Positions 25,147-33,226 of a stretch of DNA of 35,864 bases are shown here, in pieces. This DNA comes from Candidatus Aminicenantota bacterium (GTDB lineage: Bacteria > Acidobacteriota > Aminicenantia > UBA2199). The number at the start of each line of letters is the position of its first letter. Within the stretch, counting starts at the first letter, position 1. The notes beneath the pieces are model-generated. The model was not told the DNA's origin. It ran no database searches and saw only the letters and a program-made list of their open reading frames with translations. The position numbers and the translations under genes are program-made. Where the stretch lies: contig WVZO01000163.1 of NCBI GenBank assembly GCA_011772425.1, positions 1 to 35,864 on the forward strand, written 5' to 3'.

Positions 25147-25782
25147 TCAAAAGGAGTAACCTACCATGAAACTTAATGCCTTGTGTTTGACTTCATAACC
25201 TTCAAAAGTAGTTTCTTTTCGAATGTTTTTTATTCCCAGGTTGTAACGAAGATCCATCACCAGTTTGCCTTTTCCCATCTTCCAATCGGCAGAAATTCCC
25301 AATACGATGCCGTCATCCTTTTTTTTCACCTGATCCGTTATATCTTCCTCAACCCGGTCTCCTTCATATTCCATGATGCTTTTGGTATTGATTTTGAAAG
25401 CTCTATAAACGCCGAAAAATACAGCCGGCTGAAAGGCTCTGTCTTCGGATGATAATACACACTTCAACAGCAGCGGCACTTCGATATAGGTAAATTTAAC
25501 AATTGATTTAAGTTCTTCTCCCAGATAAGTGCCCTTGAGACTCACTCCTTTGTTCACGTAAAATACTTCCGGCTGAATGAAGAGACGATTTTTTATTTTA
25601 ATACTGCAGAATACACCGATCTGGAACCCGAGGATTCCTTGCCAATCGTCGGCATCTTCCTCTGTGAACCGTATACGAGCAAGGTTAATCCCGCCTTTGC
25701 TGCCCACTGCTGCTGAGAGGGAGTCCAATCCCAGCCCAATGACCATTACCAAAACCATTAAAACCACAAATAATCGCTTCAT
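25147..25782 (-). CDS. PorT-type outer-membrane beta-barrel protein
   Basis: A 211-residue protein with a signal peptide (residues ~1-24). It then alternates amphipathic strands typical of small barrels: SKGGINLARI, FQIGVFCSIKI, LFIQPEVFYVNKGV, FTYIEVPLLLK, AVFFGVYRAF, DGIVLGISADWKM, LVMDLRYNLGI, ending LSFMVGYSF with a terminal Phe as outer-membrane barrels do. Closest in style to the PorT/outer-membrane beta-barrel family. AAGGAGGG precedes the ATG. It is second in an operon, 16 bases after the S41 peptidase. Confidence 0.82.
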   Translation of the reverse strand: MKRLFVVLMVLVMVIGLGLDSLSAAVGSKGGINLARIRFTEEDADDWQGILGFQIGVFCSIKIKNRLFIQPEVFYVNKGVSLKGTYLGEELKSIVKFTYIEVPLLLKCVLSSEDRAFQPAVFFGVYRAFKINTKSIMEYEGDRVEEDITDQVKKKDDGIVLGISADWKMGKGKLVMDLRYNLGIKNIRKETTFEGYEVKHKALSFMVGYSF

Positions 25783-25798
25783 CTCACCCTCCTTATCA

Positions 25799-27496
25799 CT
25801 ACATACTGTTATTGATATACTCTAATGCTTTTTCCAATACTTCATCCCGTCCTTCTCGAATTCCCTGGATGGTGGGTTTGACCTCGATATCAGGCACGAT
25901 GCCGATCCGTTGGGTTTCCCTGCCGTCCGGGTAATACACCCCAATGCCGGAAAAACAGGTGATGATTCCACCAGGAAGAATGATGTATGAGACATTTCCG
26001 TCTGCTCCTGCGGTTTGACTCCCGAAGCAGGTGACATCCGGGGCGGTTTGCAAGGCCATACAGGTAAATTCAGCGTGACTCTGGGTGATTTCATTGAACA
26101 GCAGGATCACCTTCCCTTTATAATAGTTTTCATTGTAATAGTAAGGTCCGCAATACCTGTCATCCGTATAATAAAACTTCCCGGGTGCGGACTGCACGGG
26201 TTTGGAAAATTTTACAAAGGGACATAGCAGGGGATTTAAATGATCAGCAATATCAAACAACGTGTTATGGGGGTAATTCCTTATATCAAAAATAATGGCC
26301 CGGGTTTCAGTCAATTCTTCCATGGCATCATTCACATGCGCTATCTCCAACCGCCCCATATCCACATAACCGATATTACCTTCCAGTATTTTCCAGATGG
26401 GACCTTTATCGATCAATTGGTCCTGCTCATTTAATACATCCTTCAGATAACGTTTCACTTGAACGGCCTGTTCCTGGCTGTCCCGCAACAGGGTTAAGGT
26501 AAAATGATCTATGTTTCCACGAAAGATATACTGATTGAGGTTCCGCTCTTTAACAGATTCATTGGAGGCCCACATATACTTGTACAATCGTTGTTTAATG
26601 GTTTCAACCGGGGTACCCTCAACACGTTGAATAATATCCCCTGGTTTCACCGCTTCCGGGTCCTCAATCAAACCGGTATACACAAACGTCACAACCGTCT
26701 GCCCTTGGATAGTGGATGTTTTGAAGGGGGGGTAATAGTTCCCCCAGTATTCAGTTAAAACACTACTGTTGGTGTAAGCATGCGAATCATTGATTCGGGC
26801 AGCCAATTGACAAGCCGCCAGGTGGTATTCCGCGGCATCGGAGGCCTCCTCGAATATGGGGATCATTTCGGCGAGTACGTCTTCCCAATCACAACCTATA
26901 AGATATTTATAAGGGAAAAAATACTGGATCACATTCCAATACCTGAACAATGCCAGGAGTCTCCAATTTTCATTGGGGTAGATCATGTCGGTATAGGAAT
27001 TTTCATCTTCTAAATTCACATTTCCCACATATGGATAATATTTTACATAAACATTGTCTATCAGGGGATGGTGCTGTTTGATGCTCTTGAGTTGGATGGT
27101 AATGTACCAGTTAAATAATGTGGTATCTTCCATCCATTGAAAACCAGGTTCTTCCGGGGTGTCATCCGGCATAATGTGTATATATCCCAGGAAATTGACC
27201 CCCCCGGCCCGTTGAATCATCTCAATTATAGCATCATGGAACGCTTCCTTTGTTTCTGCTGCCTTTACCGATTCGATGGTATCGATTAATACATCATCCC
27301 AATCCCAATAACCCCTGGCTACGTTGGGGTGATAATATTTAAGGAATCCCCATACTTTTGCCAGGCCTGCCAGACGAGTGGTTTCATTAAACGCTGCCGA
27401 TACCTGCGTTTGAGCCGGCAGCGGCGAATGAAACACCACCATAATAACGATTGGTAAAATTAAAACCAATCTTAAAAATAATAGTTTACATTTCAT
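25799..27496 (-). CDS. Exported S41-family serine peptidase
   Basis: A 565-residue protein with a signal peptide over the first ~30 residues. A helical N-terminal domain (LAGLAKVWGFLKYYHPNVA) is typical of one S41 subfamily. A PDZ-like stretch follows (PGDIIQRVEGTPVETIKQRL), then the S41 core: GNIGYVDMGRL, IFDIRNYP, the nucleophile in ITQSHAEF (S473, with E476), GSQTAGADGN and the closing GIGVYYPDGRETQRIGIVPDI. The usual C-terminal-processing-protease lysine is absent after the GSQTAG turn, pointing to a tricorn-like Ser/Glu arrangement. GGGAG precedes the ATG. Co-transcribed with the barrel protein. Confidence 0.88.
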   Translation of the reverse strand: MKCKLLFLRLVLILPIVIMVVFHSPLPAQTQVSAAFNETTRLAGLAKVWGFLKYYHPNVARGYWDWDDVLIDTIESVKAAETKEAFHDAIIEMIQRAGGVNFLGYIHIMPDDTPEEPGFQWMEDTTLFNWYITIQLKSIKQHHPLIDNVYVKYYPYVGNVNLEDENSYTDMIYPNENWRLLALFRYWNVIQYFFPYKYLIGCDWEDVLAEMIPIFEEASDAAEYHLAACQLAARINDSHAYTNSSVLTEYWGNYYPPFKTSTIQGQTVVTFVYTGLIEDPEAVKPGDIIQRVEGTPVETIKQRLYKYMWASNESVKERNLNQYIFRGNIDHFTLTLLRDSQEQAVQVKRYLKDVLNEQDQLIDKGPIWKILEGNIGYVDMGRLEIAHVNDAMEELTETRAIIFDIRNYPHNTLFDIADHLNPLLCPFVKFSKPVQSAPGKFYYTDDRYCGPYYYNENYYKGKVILLFNEITQSHAEFTCMALQTAPDVTCFGSQTAGADGNVSYIILPGGIITCFSGIGVYYPDGRETQRIGIVPDIEVKPTIQGIREGRDEVLEKALEYINNSM

Positions 27497-27774
27497 GGTC
27501 TATCTCCCATCTCATGGTTTTTGATCTTTTTTGTCACAAAAATAAAAAACAAAAGACCCACTGATATATTTGTTTCCAATGTTTGTGCCTTTGTACCCTT
27601 GCATCCATATTAAATATATATCTTCATGTGTCTAAATCATTCTACACTGCTTAATGAACCTCATCGATATTGAAGAAAGCAATTTTTATGCCAGGGAAAT
27701 ATCCCGATTGTGTCTTAATTATAGGACACACTGTCCTTAGGACCAGGTCAGAGCCAAATGATGAATGATGAAAT
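27497..27774. other. Intergenic region between dxs and the S41 peptidase
   Basis: No gene seen. TGAAGAAAGCAATT (27670-27683) repeats the sequence at 24079-24092 that carries the cysteine synthase -35. AGGACA-CAC-TGTCCT (about 27723-27737) is a 6-bp hairpin. ATGATGAATGATGA words lie just after the dxs stop (about 27759-27772). Confidence 0.5.
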
Positions 27775-29688
27775 CTATCTTTTAAACAATTTCTTGATTT
27801 CGCTGTAAATGCCTTCGGCATTGAGGTGGTATTTCGCTAATAATTCTTCCCGGGAAGCCACCTCGATGGTTTCTTCCGGTACACCCAACGCCAGCATCGC
27901 ATAATTTTTGACTTTTTCCTTATCCAGCAGCTCGCGGATAAGGGTGCTGAATCCACCGCTGCGGATGCCGTCTTCAATGGTGATGATTTTCTTCTTCCGG
28001 TTCATGTTCAGTATCTTTTTTTTCTTATTGATATACTCCAGGATGAGTTCCGAATCCAGGGGTTTGATATAACGCACATTCACCACGGTGAGATTAATGC
28101 CATCCCCAGTGAAAAGTTTATCAGCGGCTTCCAGGGCACGGTAAACCAGGGGACCGACAGCCAGGATTACGCCATCAGTGCCTTCTCGAATAATTTCACT
28201 TTTACCCGGGGGCAGTTCTTTAAAATCTTCATCCATGGGAACGCCGATGCCCCCTTCTTTGGGGTAGCGAATAAACACGGGTTTTTTTAACTGGAAACCG
28301 GTATAAATCGCATGCTGTAATTCATTTTCATCTTTGGGAGCCAGTAATACCACACCAGGCAGTGGTCTTAACAGGGAAATATCGTAAATACCCTGGTGAG
28401 TGGGACCGTCACCACCCACCAGTCCTCCCCTATCAATGCCCACCACCAGGGGAATCTGCATAAGGGTGACGTCATGGATAATCTGGTCAAGGGCACGCTG
28501 CATGAAGGTAGAATAAATACCCACCACTGGTTTCCTTCCTGCCAGCGCCAAACCACCGGCAAATCCTATCATATATTGTTCTGCAATACCTACATCGAAA
28601 AAATTATCCGGGAATTCTTCCTGGACAAGATCAAGGCCGGTTCCACCGGGCATCGCGGCAGTCAAGGCAATGATGCTTTTGTCTCTTTTTATCATTTCCA
28701 AAACGGTCTGACCGAAAACCTTCGAATAGGAAGGTTTATTGCTCTTTTTTATAAATTTGCCATTGGCAATATCAAATGGCCCCGAGGAATGATAGTCGCT
28801 GGGATTCTCTTCCGCCGGTCTATAACCCTGGCCTTTCTCCGTCACGATGTGCAGCAATACGGGAAAATCGTGTTTTTTTGCTTCCTGGAATGCTTTTTCC
28901 ATTTCTTTAACATTGTGTCCTTTAATAGGGCCAATGTACTTGACTCCCAGGTCATTGAAGAAAGAACCGGGTACCATCATGGTTCGAAGTATGGTCAACA
29001 ATTTTCGCGTGGCTTCCACCATGTTTTTACCGATACCGGGAATGTGTTTAAATATGGTTTGAACCACTTCTTTCAAGCGAATGTAAGGCCTGCCTGAAGC
29101 CAGGTAATTAAGATATTTGGAGATGCCACCTACATTTGGAGAAATGGACATTTTATTATCGTTGAGTACGATGATTAATCGCTGCCTCACCTGGCCGATA
29201 TGGTTCAGGGCTTCCAATGCCAGGCCGCCAGTGAGGGCGCCGTCACCGATCACGGCTACAATATGATAATCTTCGTTGTTCCTGTCCCTGGCAATGGCCA
29301 TCCCCGAAGCAAAGGCCAGCGAGGTAGAGGCATGACCGGTGTTGAGCACATCGTATTCGCTCTCCTCCATATCAGGAAAGCCCACCAATCCATCTCTTTT
29401 GCGTATGGAATATATTCGATCTTTCCTGCCGGTGACGATTTTATGGGTATAACACTGGTGCCCCACATCCCAGATGATTTTATCACGGGGCGCATCAAAA
29501 ACCCGGTGCAGCGCCAACGTTAAATCAACAGCCCCCAGGTTGGATGCCAGGTGACCACCATTTGCCGATACCACTTCTATAATAACTTCACGTATCTCCA
29601 GGGAAAGTTTTTTTATTTCGTCCAAAGAAAGTCCTTTCAAGTCCTCCGGGAAATTCACGTTGTCCAATATTCGTATCTCTGAACTCAT
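27775..29688 (-). CDS. dxs: 1-deoxy-D-xylulose-5-phosphate synthase
   Basis: A 637-residue enzyme, full length for the family. It condenses pyruvate and glyceraldehyde-3-phosphate, with thiamine diphosphate, in the first step of the MEP isoprenoid pathway. Visible landmarks: GGHLASNLGAVDLTLALH (44-61), WDVGHQCYTHKI (73-84), the ThDP motif GDGALTGGLALEALN (148-162), VLNDNKMSI, the pyrimidine-domain FFDVGIAEQ, and DRGGLVGGDGPTHQG. The ATG at 29688 shares a base with the TAA of ispA (TAATG), so the two are translationally coupled. Confidence 0.97.
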   Translation of the reverse strand: MSSEIRILDNVNFPEDLKGLSLDEIKKLSLEIREVIIEVVSANGGHLASNLGAVDLTLALHRVFDAPRDKIIWDVGHQCYTHKIVTGRKDRIYSIRKRDGLVGFPDMEESEYDVLNTGHASTSLAFASGMAIARDRNNEDYHIVAVIGDGALTGGLALEALNHIGQVRQRLIIVLNDNKMSISPNVGGISKYLNYLASGRPYIRLKEVVQTIFKHIPGIGKNMVEATRKLLTILRTMMVPGSFFNDLGVKYIGPIKGHNVKEMEKAFQEAKKHDFPVLLHIVTEKGQGYRPAEENPSDYHSSGPFDIANGKFIKKSNKPSYSKVFGQTVLEMIKRDKSIIALTAAMPGGTGLDLVQEEFPDNFFDVGIAEQYMIGFAGGLALAGRKPVVGIYSTFMQRALDQIIHDVTLMQIPLVVGIDRGGLVGGDGPTHQGIYDISLLRPLPGVVLLAPKDENELQHAIYTGFQLKKPVFIRYPKEGGIGVPMDEDFKELPPGKSEIIREGTDGVILAVGPLVYRALEAADKLFTGDGINLTVVNVRYIKPLDSELILEYINKKKKILNMNRKKKIITIEDGIRSGGFSTLIRELLDKEKVKNYAMLALGVPEETIEVASREELLAKYHLNAEGIYSEIKKLFKR

Positions 29689-30542
29689 TACTTGCTCCTG
29701 TAAACCATTTTTTCCATCAGGTACAAAAATGGAGGAAAATCAATATTTAACTGTTCCAATAAGGCCAATGTCTTGTTGTATGCGGTATCGATTTCTTTTA
29801 TTATAAAGTCTCTGCCGTAATATAAAACAGAATTGGGACTTTTATTGTCCTGGTCTTTATGTAACTTCTTGCCCACCTCCTTTTCGTCGCCTTCGATGTC
29901 TAAGAGATCGTCGGCCATTTGAAAACCAATGCCAATGGTTATGCCTGCTTCTGCCAGGATTTCTTTTTCTTGGGAACTCATGCCCACGATTTCGGCTGCA
30001 GAAAGTAATGTGGCGGAGATCAGTCGGGCGGTCTTCATGCGGTGAATTTTAAAGATGACGTCTTTGTTACCAGCGAATTCCAGGTCCAGTACCTGTCCGC
30101 CGGCCATGCCGTCTTTGCCGATCCCTCCGGTTAATATCCTGAGAATGCTGACAACTTTTTCCGGGGGAACCTTTGCCCGGGCAATTCTCTCAAAGGCATA
30201 GGTGAGCAGGGTATCGCCTGCCAACAGGGCAATGGCCTCATTAAACTTTTTGTGGACTGTGGGCATACCCCTGCGGAAATCATCGTTATCCATTGCGGGC
30301 AAATCATCATGAATCAGGGAATAGGTATGGATACATTCGATGGCACAAGCAATGTCCATATAAGCCAATGGATTCATATTATATGCATCGATCAATGTTA
30401 AAAATAGCAGGGGGCGCAGACGTTTGCCTTTCACTGAAAGGGCGTAATGGATCGCTGCTTCCAACACACCGTTATCCGATTCAAGACCCTCTACCAGTGT
30501 TTCATCGATCTTCATCGTTAAGTTCTTGATATAATCTTTCAT
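29688..30542 (-). CDS. ispA: Polyprenyl (farnesyl/geranylgeranyl) diphosphate synthase
   Basis: A 284-residue protein from the ATG at 30542 (a GTG at 30551 lies in repeat words). The first Asp-rich motif is HDDLPAMDNDD (about residues 78-88) and the second is QMADDLLDIEGD (about 208-219); both bind Mg-diphosphate. GKRLRP is the substrate-binding loop. The usual GKxxxxDxxxGKxTYP segment is atypical here (GKKLHKDQDNKSPN), which may affect product length. It makes C15-C20 prenyl diphosphates from the pathway that dxs starts. No Shine-Dalgarno is visible; the upstream bases are CGTATTC words, and TTGACT lies about 30 bases upstream. Confidence 0.93.
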   Translation of the reverse strand: MKDYIKNLTMKIDETLVEGLESDNGVLEAAIHYALSVKGKRLRPLLFLTLIDAYNMNPLAYMDIACAIECIHTYSLIHDDLPAMDNDDFRRGMPTVHKKFNEAIALLAGDTLLTYAFERIARAKVPPEKVVSILRILTGGIGKDGMAGGQVLDLEFAGNKDVIFKIHRMKTARLISATLLSAAEIVGMSSQEKEILAEAGITIGIGFQMADDLLDIEGDEKEVGKKLHKDQDNKSPNSVLYYGRDFIIKEIDTAYNKTLALLEQLNIDFPPFLYLMEKMVYRSK

Positions 30543-30569
30543 CGTATTCACGTATTCTCGTATTCACGC
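30543..30569. repeat. 8-bp tandem (CGTATTCA x3) at the ispA start
   Basis: CGTATTCA, CGTATTCT, CGTATTCA, CG: three copies on an 8-bp period directly abutting the ispA start codon, where a ribosome site would be. Confidence 0.7.
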
Positions 30570-30658
30570 CCAGGAAAGTCAAAATATTTTCTCGATTCTT
30601 CCTTTGCTCTTACAAGGTAATCTTATATATTATTTTCCAGTAAAAAGCAAGGGGAGAG

Positions 30659-30687
30659 TTCAAATGGCTCCTGATATTTGCTATAAT
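30659..30687 (+). promoter_or_regulatory. Sigma-70 promoter for the metallophosphoesterase
   Basis: TTCAAA (30659-30664), 17 bases, TATAAT (30682-30687). The transcript would start near 30694 and include an AAAGGAG at 30703-30709. Confidence 0.65.
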
Positions 30688-30710
30688 ATTCTATAAAAGT
30701 AGAAAGGAGT

Positions 30711-30737
30711 ATGAAGGTTTTTCAAAAATGGCATTAA
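30711..30737 (+). CDS. Possible 8-codon leader ORF overlapping the phosphoesterase start
   Basis: The best Shine-Dalgarno here (AAAGGAG, 30703-30709) precedes an ATG at 30711 that opens MKVFQKWH and stops at 30737. The phosphoesterase ATG at 30728 lies inside it in another frame and depends on the weaker GAAGG (about 30713). It may be chance. Confidence 0.3.
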   Translation: MKVFQKWH

Positions 30738-31600
30738 GATGTTTTTTTGTTTCGGATTTGCACGGCCGCATCGAGCGATATCGGAAACTGTTTGAACGGG
30801 TCATGGCCGACCAACCGGATGCGTTGTTTATCGGCGGCGACCTCCTCCCCTCTCCCTACGCCGCCAGGATAAGCGGAGAACCCTTTCATGAAAACTTTAT
30901 CCAAACGTTCCTGGTGAAAGAGCTTCAAAAAATAAAAGAGAAATTGGGAGAGGCTTATCCCAGCGTATTTGTGATCATGGGCAACGACGACGCCCGCATG
31001 GAAGAACCGACGGTGCAGGAAGCGGAAAAACAAGGCATCTGGGTATACTGTCATTTCCGGCGCATTCGCTGGGACCAATTTACCGTTTACGGGTATACCT
31101 ATGTACCCCCTACCCCATTCCGCTTAAAAGACTGGGAACGTTTTGATGTGACAGATTATATAAGGCCAGGGTGTATATCACCGCATGACAGGAACGCGGT
31201 GTTTACTATCCCGGTGAATGAGCATGAATTACGAACCACCACGATTGAGAAGGACTTGAAACAAATGACCGGCGATGAGACCCTGGAAAAATCGATTTTC
31301 CTGTTCCACTCGCCGCCCCATCGGTCCAAACTGGACCGGGCCGCGCTGGACGGCCAACGAATCAATGATATCCAGATAGACGTGCACGTGGGCAGTACGG
31401 CAATTCGACGGTTTATTGAAAAACGACAACCGCTGCTCACCCTCCACGGCCATATCCACGAATCCACCCGCATGACCGGCTCATGGAAAGAAAAATTCGC
31501 GGGTACCCAATCCTTCAATGCCTCCCATGACGGCCCGGAATTGTCATTAATACGGTTTGATCCTTATTTTCCCCAAAACGCCATCCGGGAATTGATTTAG
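30728..31600 (+). CDS. Calcineurin-like metallophosphoesterase
   Basis: A 290-residue protein with all metal-binding motifs of the superfamily: SDLHG (D10, H12), GGD (D38), GNDD (N86, D87), H194 in LFHSPPH, and LHGHIHE (H242, H244). Such enzymes hydrolyse phosphomono- or diesters with two metal ions; the substrate is not evident. No signal peptide, so cytoplasmic. The start at 30728 is chosen for homology (MALRCFFVSDLHG). Tandem 18-bp palindromic words begin immediately after its TAG. Confidence 0.85.
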   Translation: MALRCFFVSDLHGRIERYRKLFERVMADQPDALFIGGDLLPSPYAARISGEPFHENFIQTFLVKELQKIKEKLGEAYPSVFVIMGNDDARMEEPTVQEAEKQGIWVYCHFRRIRWDQFTVYGYTYVPPTPFRLKDWERFDVTDYIRPGCISPHDRNAVFTIPVNEHELRTTTIEKDLKQMTGDETLEKSIFLFHSPPHRSKLDRAALDGQRINDIQIDVHVGSTAIRRFIEKRQPLLTLHGHIHESTRMTGSWKEKFAGTQSFNASHDGPELSLIRFDPYFPQNAIRELI

Positions 31601-31636
31601 GCACTTACAGTGCGGTAAGCATTTACAATGCGGTAT
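31601..31636 (+). repeat. Two tandem 18-bp palindromic words differing by a compensated base pair
   Basis: GCACTTACAGTGCGGTA (31601-31617) and GCATTTACAATGCGGTA (31619-31635). Each core forms a 5-bp stem with a TAC loop. Within the 17-mer they differ only at two positions that pair with each other (C-G versus T-A). The second copy recurs inverted at 4646-4662. Confidence 0.85.
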
Positions 31637-31681
31637 TAACCCAACATGTTTTACATATTGCATGTCCCACCAGTGGAGGCT

Positions 31682-31709
31682 TTTGTTTCAAGCGTAGTCT
31701 TGAAACAAA
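31682..31709. terminator. 11-bp perfect hairpin between convergent genes
   Basis: TTTGTTTCAAG (31682-31692) pairs perfectly with 31699-31709 around CGTAGT. A T-rich stretch (GTTTTCTT, about 31713-31720) follows on the plus strand after a short gap. Possible weak terminator for the phosphoesterase. Confidence 0.5.
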
Positions 31710-31719
31710 CGTAGTTTTC

Positions 31720-32502
31720 TTATATAAAAATATCTTTTCTTATTCTTTCGCAGGCATCGATGCTGGGAAAAATGGAAAAAAGAATACCCAGGAAGGTAGA
31801 AATGGATGAGGCAACAAATATGGCAATCATGATCATCATCTGGTATTGAATAGCAACCTCAGGCGAGGCACCTCCCAGGATTTGACCGGTCATCATGCCG
31901 GGGAGAGAAACAAGGCCCATGGTAGCGACTGTGGCTAAATAAGGAGAAAGCGCCGGTTTTAACGCTTCGCTGATAAAGGGCAGCAGGGCTTCTTTTCGGG
32001 AAGCACCCAGGGATATGTAATAAATATATTCCTCTTCCCGGCGGGTCAGGGAGTGATAAAATCGATCAAGAGAAACAATGTTCCCCCTGAGCATATTGCC
32101 CATGACCATACCGCCAATGGGTATCAGGTACTGGGCAGAAAAAAAAGTACCTATATCAAAAACAATTAAAAAGGTAATAAAACAGAAAACAATGGTAATC
32201 ACATAGGAAGGAAACGTATAAAGGAAAAATATTTTGAATTTGAGGCCGCTCTGCCTCAATATCTGCTGATTGGCTACCACCATCATGATCAAAATCCACA
32301 GTGCATTGAGAAAGGGGTTATTGAGTTTGAATATATATCCCAGGTAAACTCCCACAAAGGCCAGTTGAACAATCATTCGACTCACCGATACCAGCAGTGA
32401 GCGAACCATTTTCAGTTTCAAATAAATTAGGATGGCAGCGGGTATCACCAGCAGCAGGAAGTAGAGAAACAGCGATAAATAAGAGATTTTAACAGCCTCC
32501 AT
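31720..32502 (-). CDS. FetB-like ABC transporter permease (UPF0014)
   Basis: A 260-residue membrane protein, the usual FetB length. The frame opens at 32553, but the ATG at 32502 follows a strong AAAGGAGG and the fetA-like stop by one base. About seven hydrophobic segments are visible. Signature segments are ANQQILRQSG, PIGGMVMGN and RREEEYIYYISLGASRKEAL, then ATMGLVSLPGMMTGQILGG (PMMTGQ-type family motif). FetAB is reported as an iron exporter in Escherichia coli; the substrate here is inferred. Paired with the upstream ATPase. Confidence 0.9.
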   Translation of the reverse strand: MEAVKISYLSLFLYFLLLVIPAAILIYLKLKMVRSLLVSVSRMIVQLAFVGVYLGYIFKLNNPFLNALWILIMMVVANQQILRQSGLKFKIFFLYTFPSYVITIVFCFITFLIVFDIGTFFSAQYLIPIGGMVMGNMLRGNIVSLDRFYHSLTRREEEYIYYISLGASRKEALLPFISEALKPALSPYLATVATMGLVSLPGMMTGQILGGASPEVAIQYQMMIMIAIFVASSISTFLGILFSIFPSIDACERIRKDIFI

Positions 32503-32503
32503 G

Positions 32504-33166
32504 TCAGTTCCCTCCTTTACCGACGTTTGCCGAATCCTTTTCAATTTTCCCATTGTCTATTTCGATCACCCGGTTGCAGTAATCTTCCCATTCTTGGTTG
32601 TGAGATATGGAGAGAATGGTCCTGTTTTTACCTTTTGTAATCAGTGAAACAGCAGCCTTGATGTTTTTTTTGTCCAGTGCTGAGGTGACTTCATCAAGGA
32701 GATAAATGGGTTTATCCAGCATCAGCATTTGCAAGATCATCATTCGCTGCTTTTCACCACTGGAGAGTTCTGAAAAATTTTTATCCAAAACGGTTTCGTC
32801 AAAATTGAGTCCCTTTAGCAATTCCATCATCCATTCATGGGCAAATGTCAGCTTCCTGTTGGATTTAAACCTGTAGGGAATCATAAGGAAATCCCTGACG
32901 TTTTCATTGAATAGGGGCACGGTTTGACCGATATACCCACTCTGCCGCCTGTAAAAACAAAGGTTTTTACGGGTAATCTCCTCCCCTCGAAACAAAATAC
33001 GTCCCTGGAAGTGTTCAAAATAGAGCAGGGATTTGATCAACGTGGATTTACCACTGCCGGACTCCCCTTTTATCAGGATTTTATCGCCTTTCTTAATGGT
33101 TAGATTAATGTCTGTTAAAATAACGGTATCTTTCTTGATGACATTGACATGTTCTAATTGTATCAT
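32504..33166 (-). CDS. FetA-like ABC transporter ATP-binding protein
   Basis: A 220-residue ATPase. Walker A GESGSGKST (34-42), signature LSSGEKQ (134-140), Walker B YLLDE (155-159), and SISHN as the H-loop. Its Q-loop region contains YIGQTVPLF. It powers the permease encoded one base downstream. No ribosome site or -10 abuts the ATG; it lies 60 bp after the HAD gene, and the gap holds a TCTGTGTCCTCTGTGGC word (about 33200-33216). Confidence 0.9.
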   Translation of the reverse strand: MIQLEHVNVIKKDTVILTDINLTIKKGDKILIKGESGSGKSTLIKSLLYFEHFQGRILFRGEEITRKNLCFYRRQSGYIGQTVPLFNENVRDFLMIPYRFKSNRKLTFAHEWMMELLKGLNFDETVLDKNFSELSSGEKQRMMILQMLMLDKPIYLLDEVTSALDKKNIKAAVSLITKGKNRTILSISHNQEWEDYCNRVIEIDNGKIEKDSANVGKGGN

Positions 33167-33226
33167 TTGCGTTTTTTTTGTTCAATGTTCGGTCTTATCT
33201 TCTCTGTGTCCTCTGTGGCTATGGGG

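Noticed and set aside
28396-29097. 233-residue plus-strand frame
   Set aside because: It is antisense to conserved dxs coding sequence and its translation shows no domain or composition typical of a protein.
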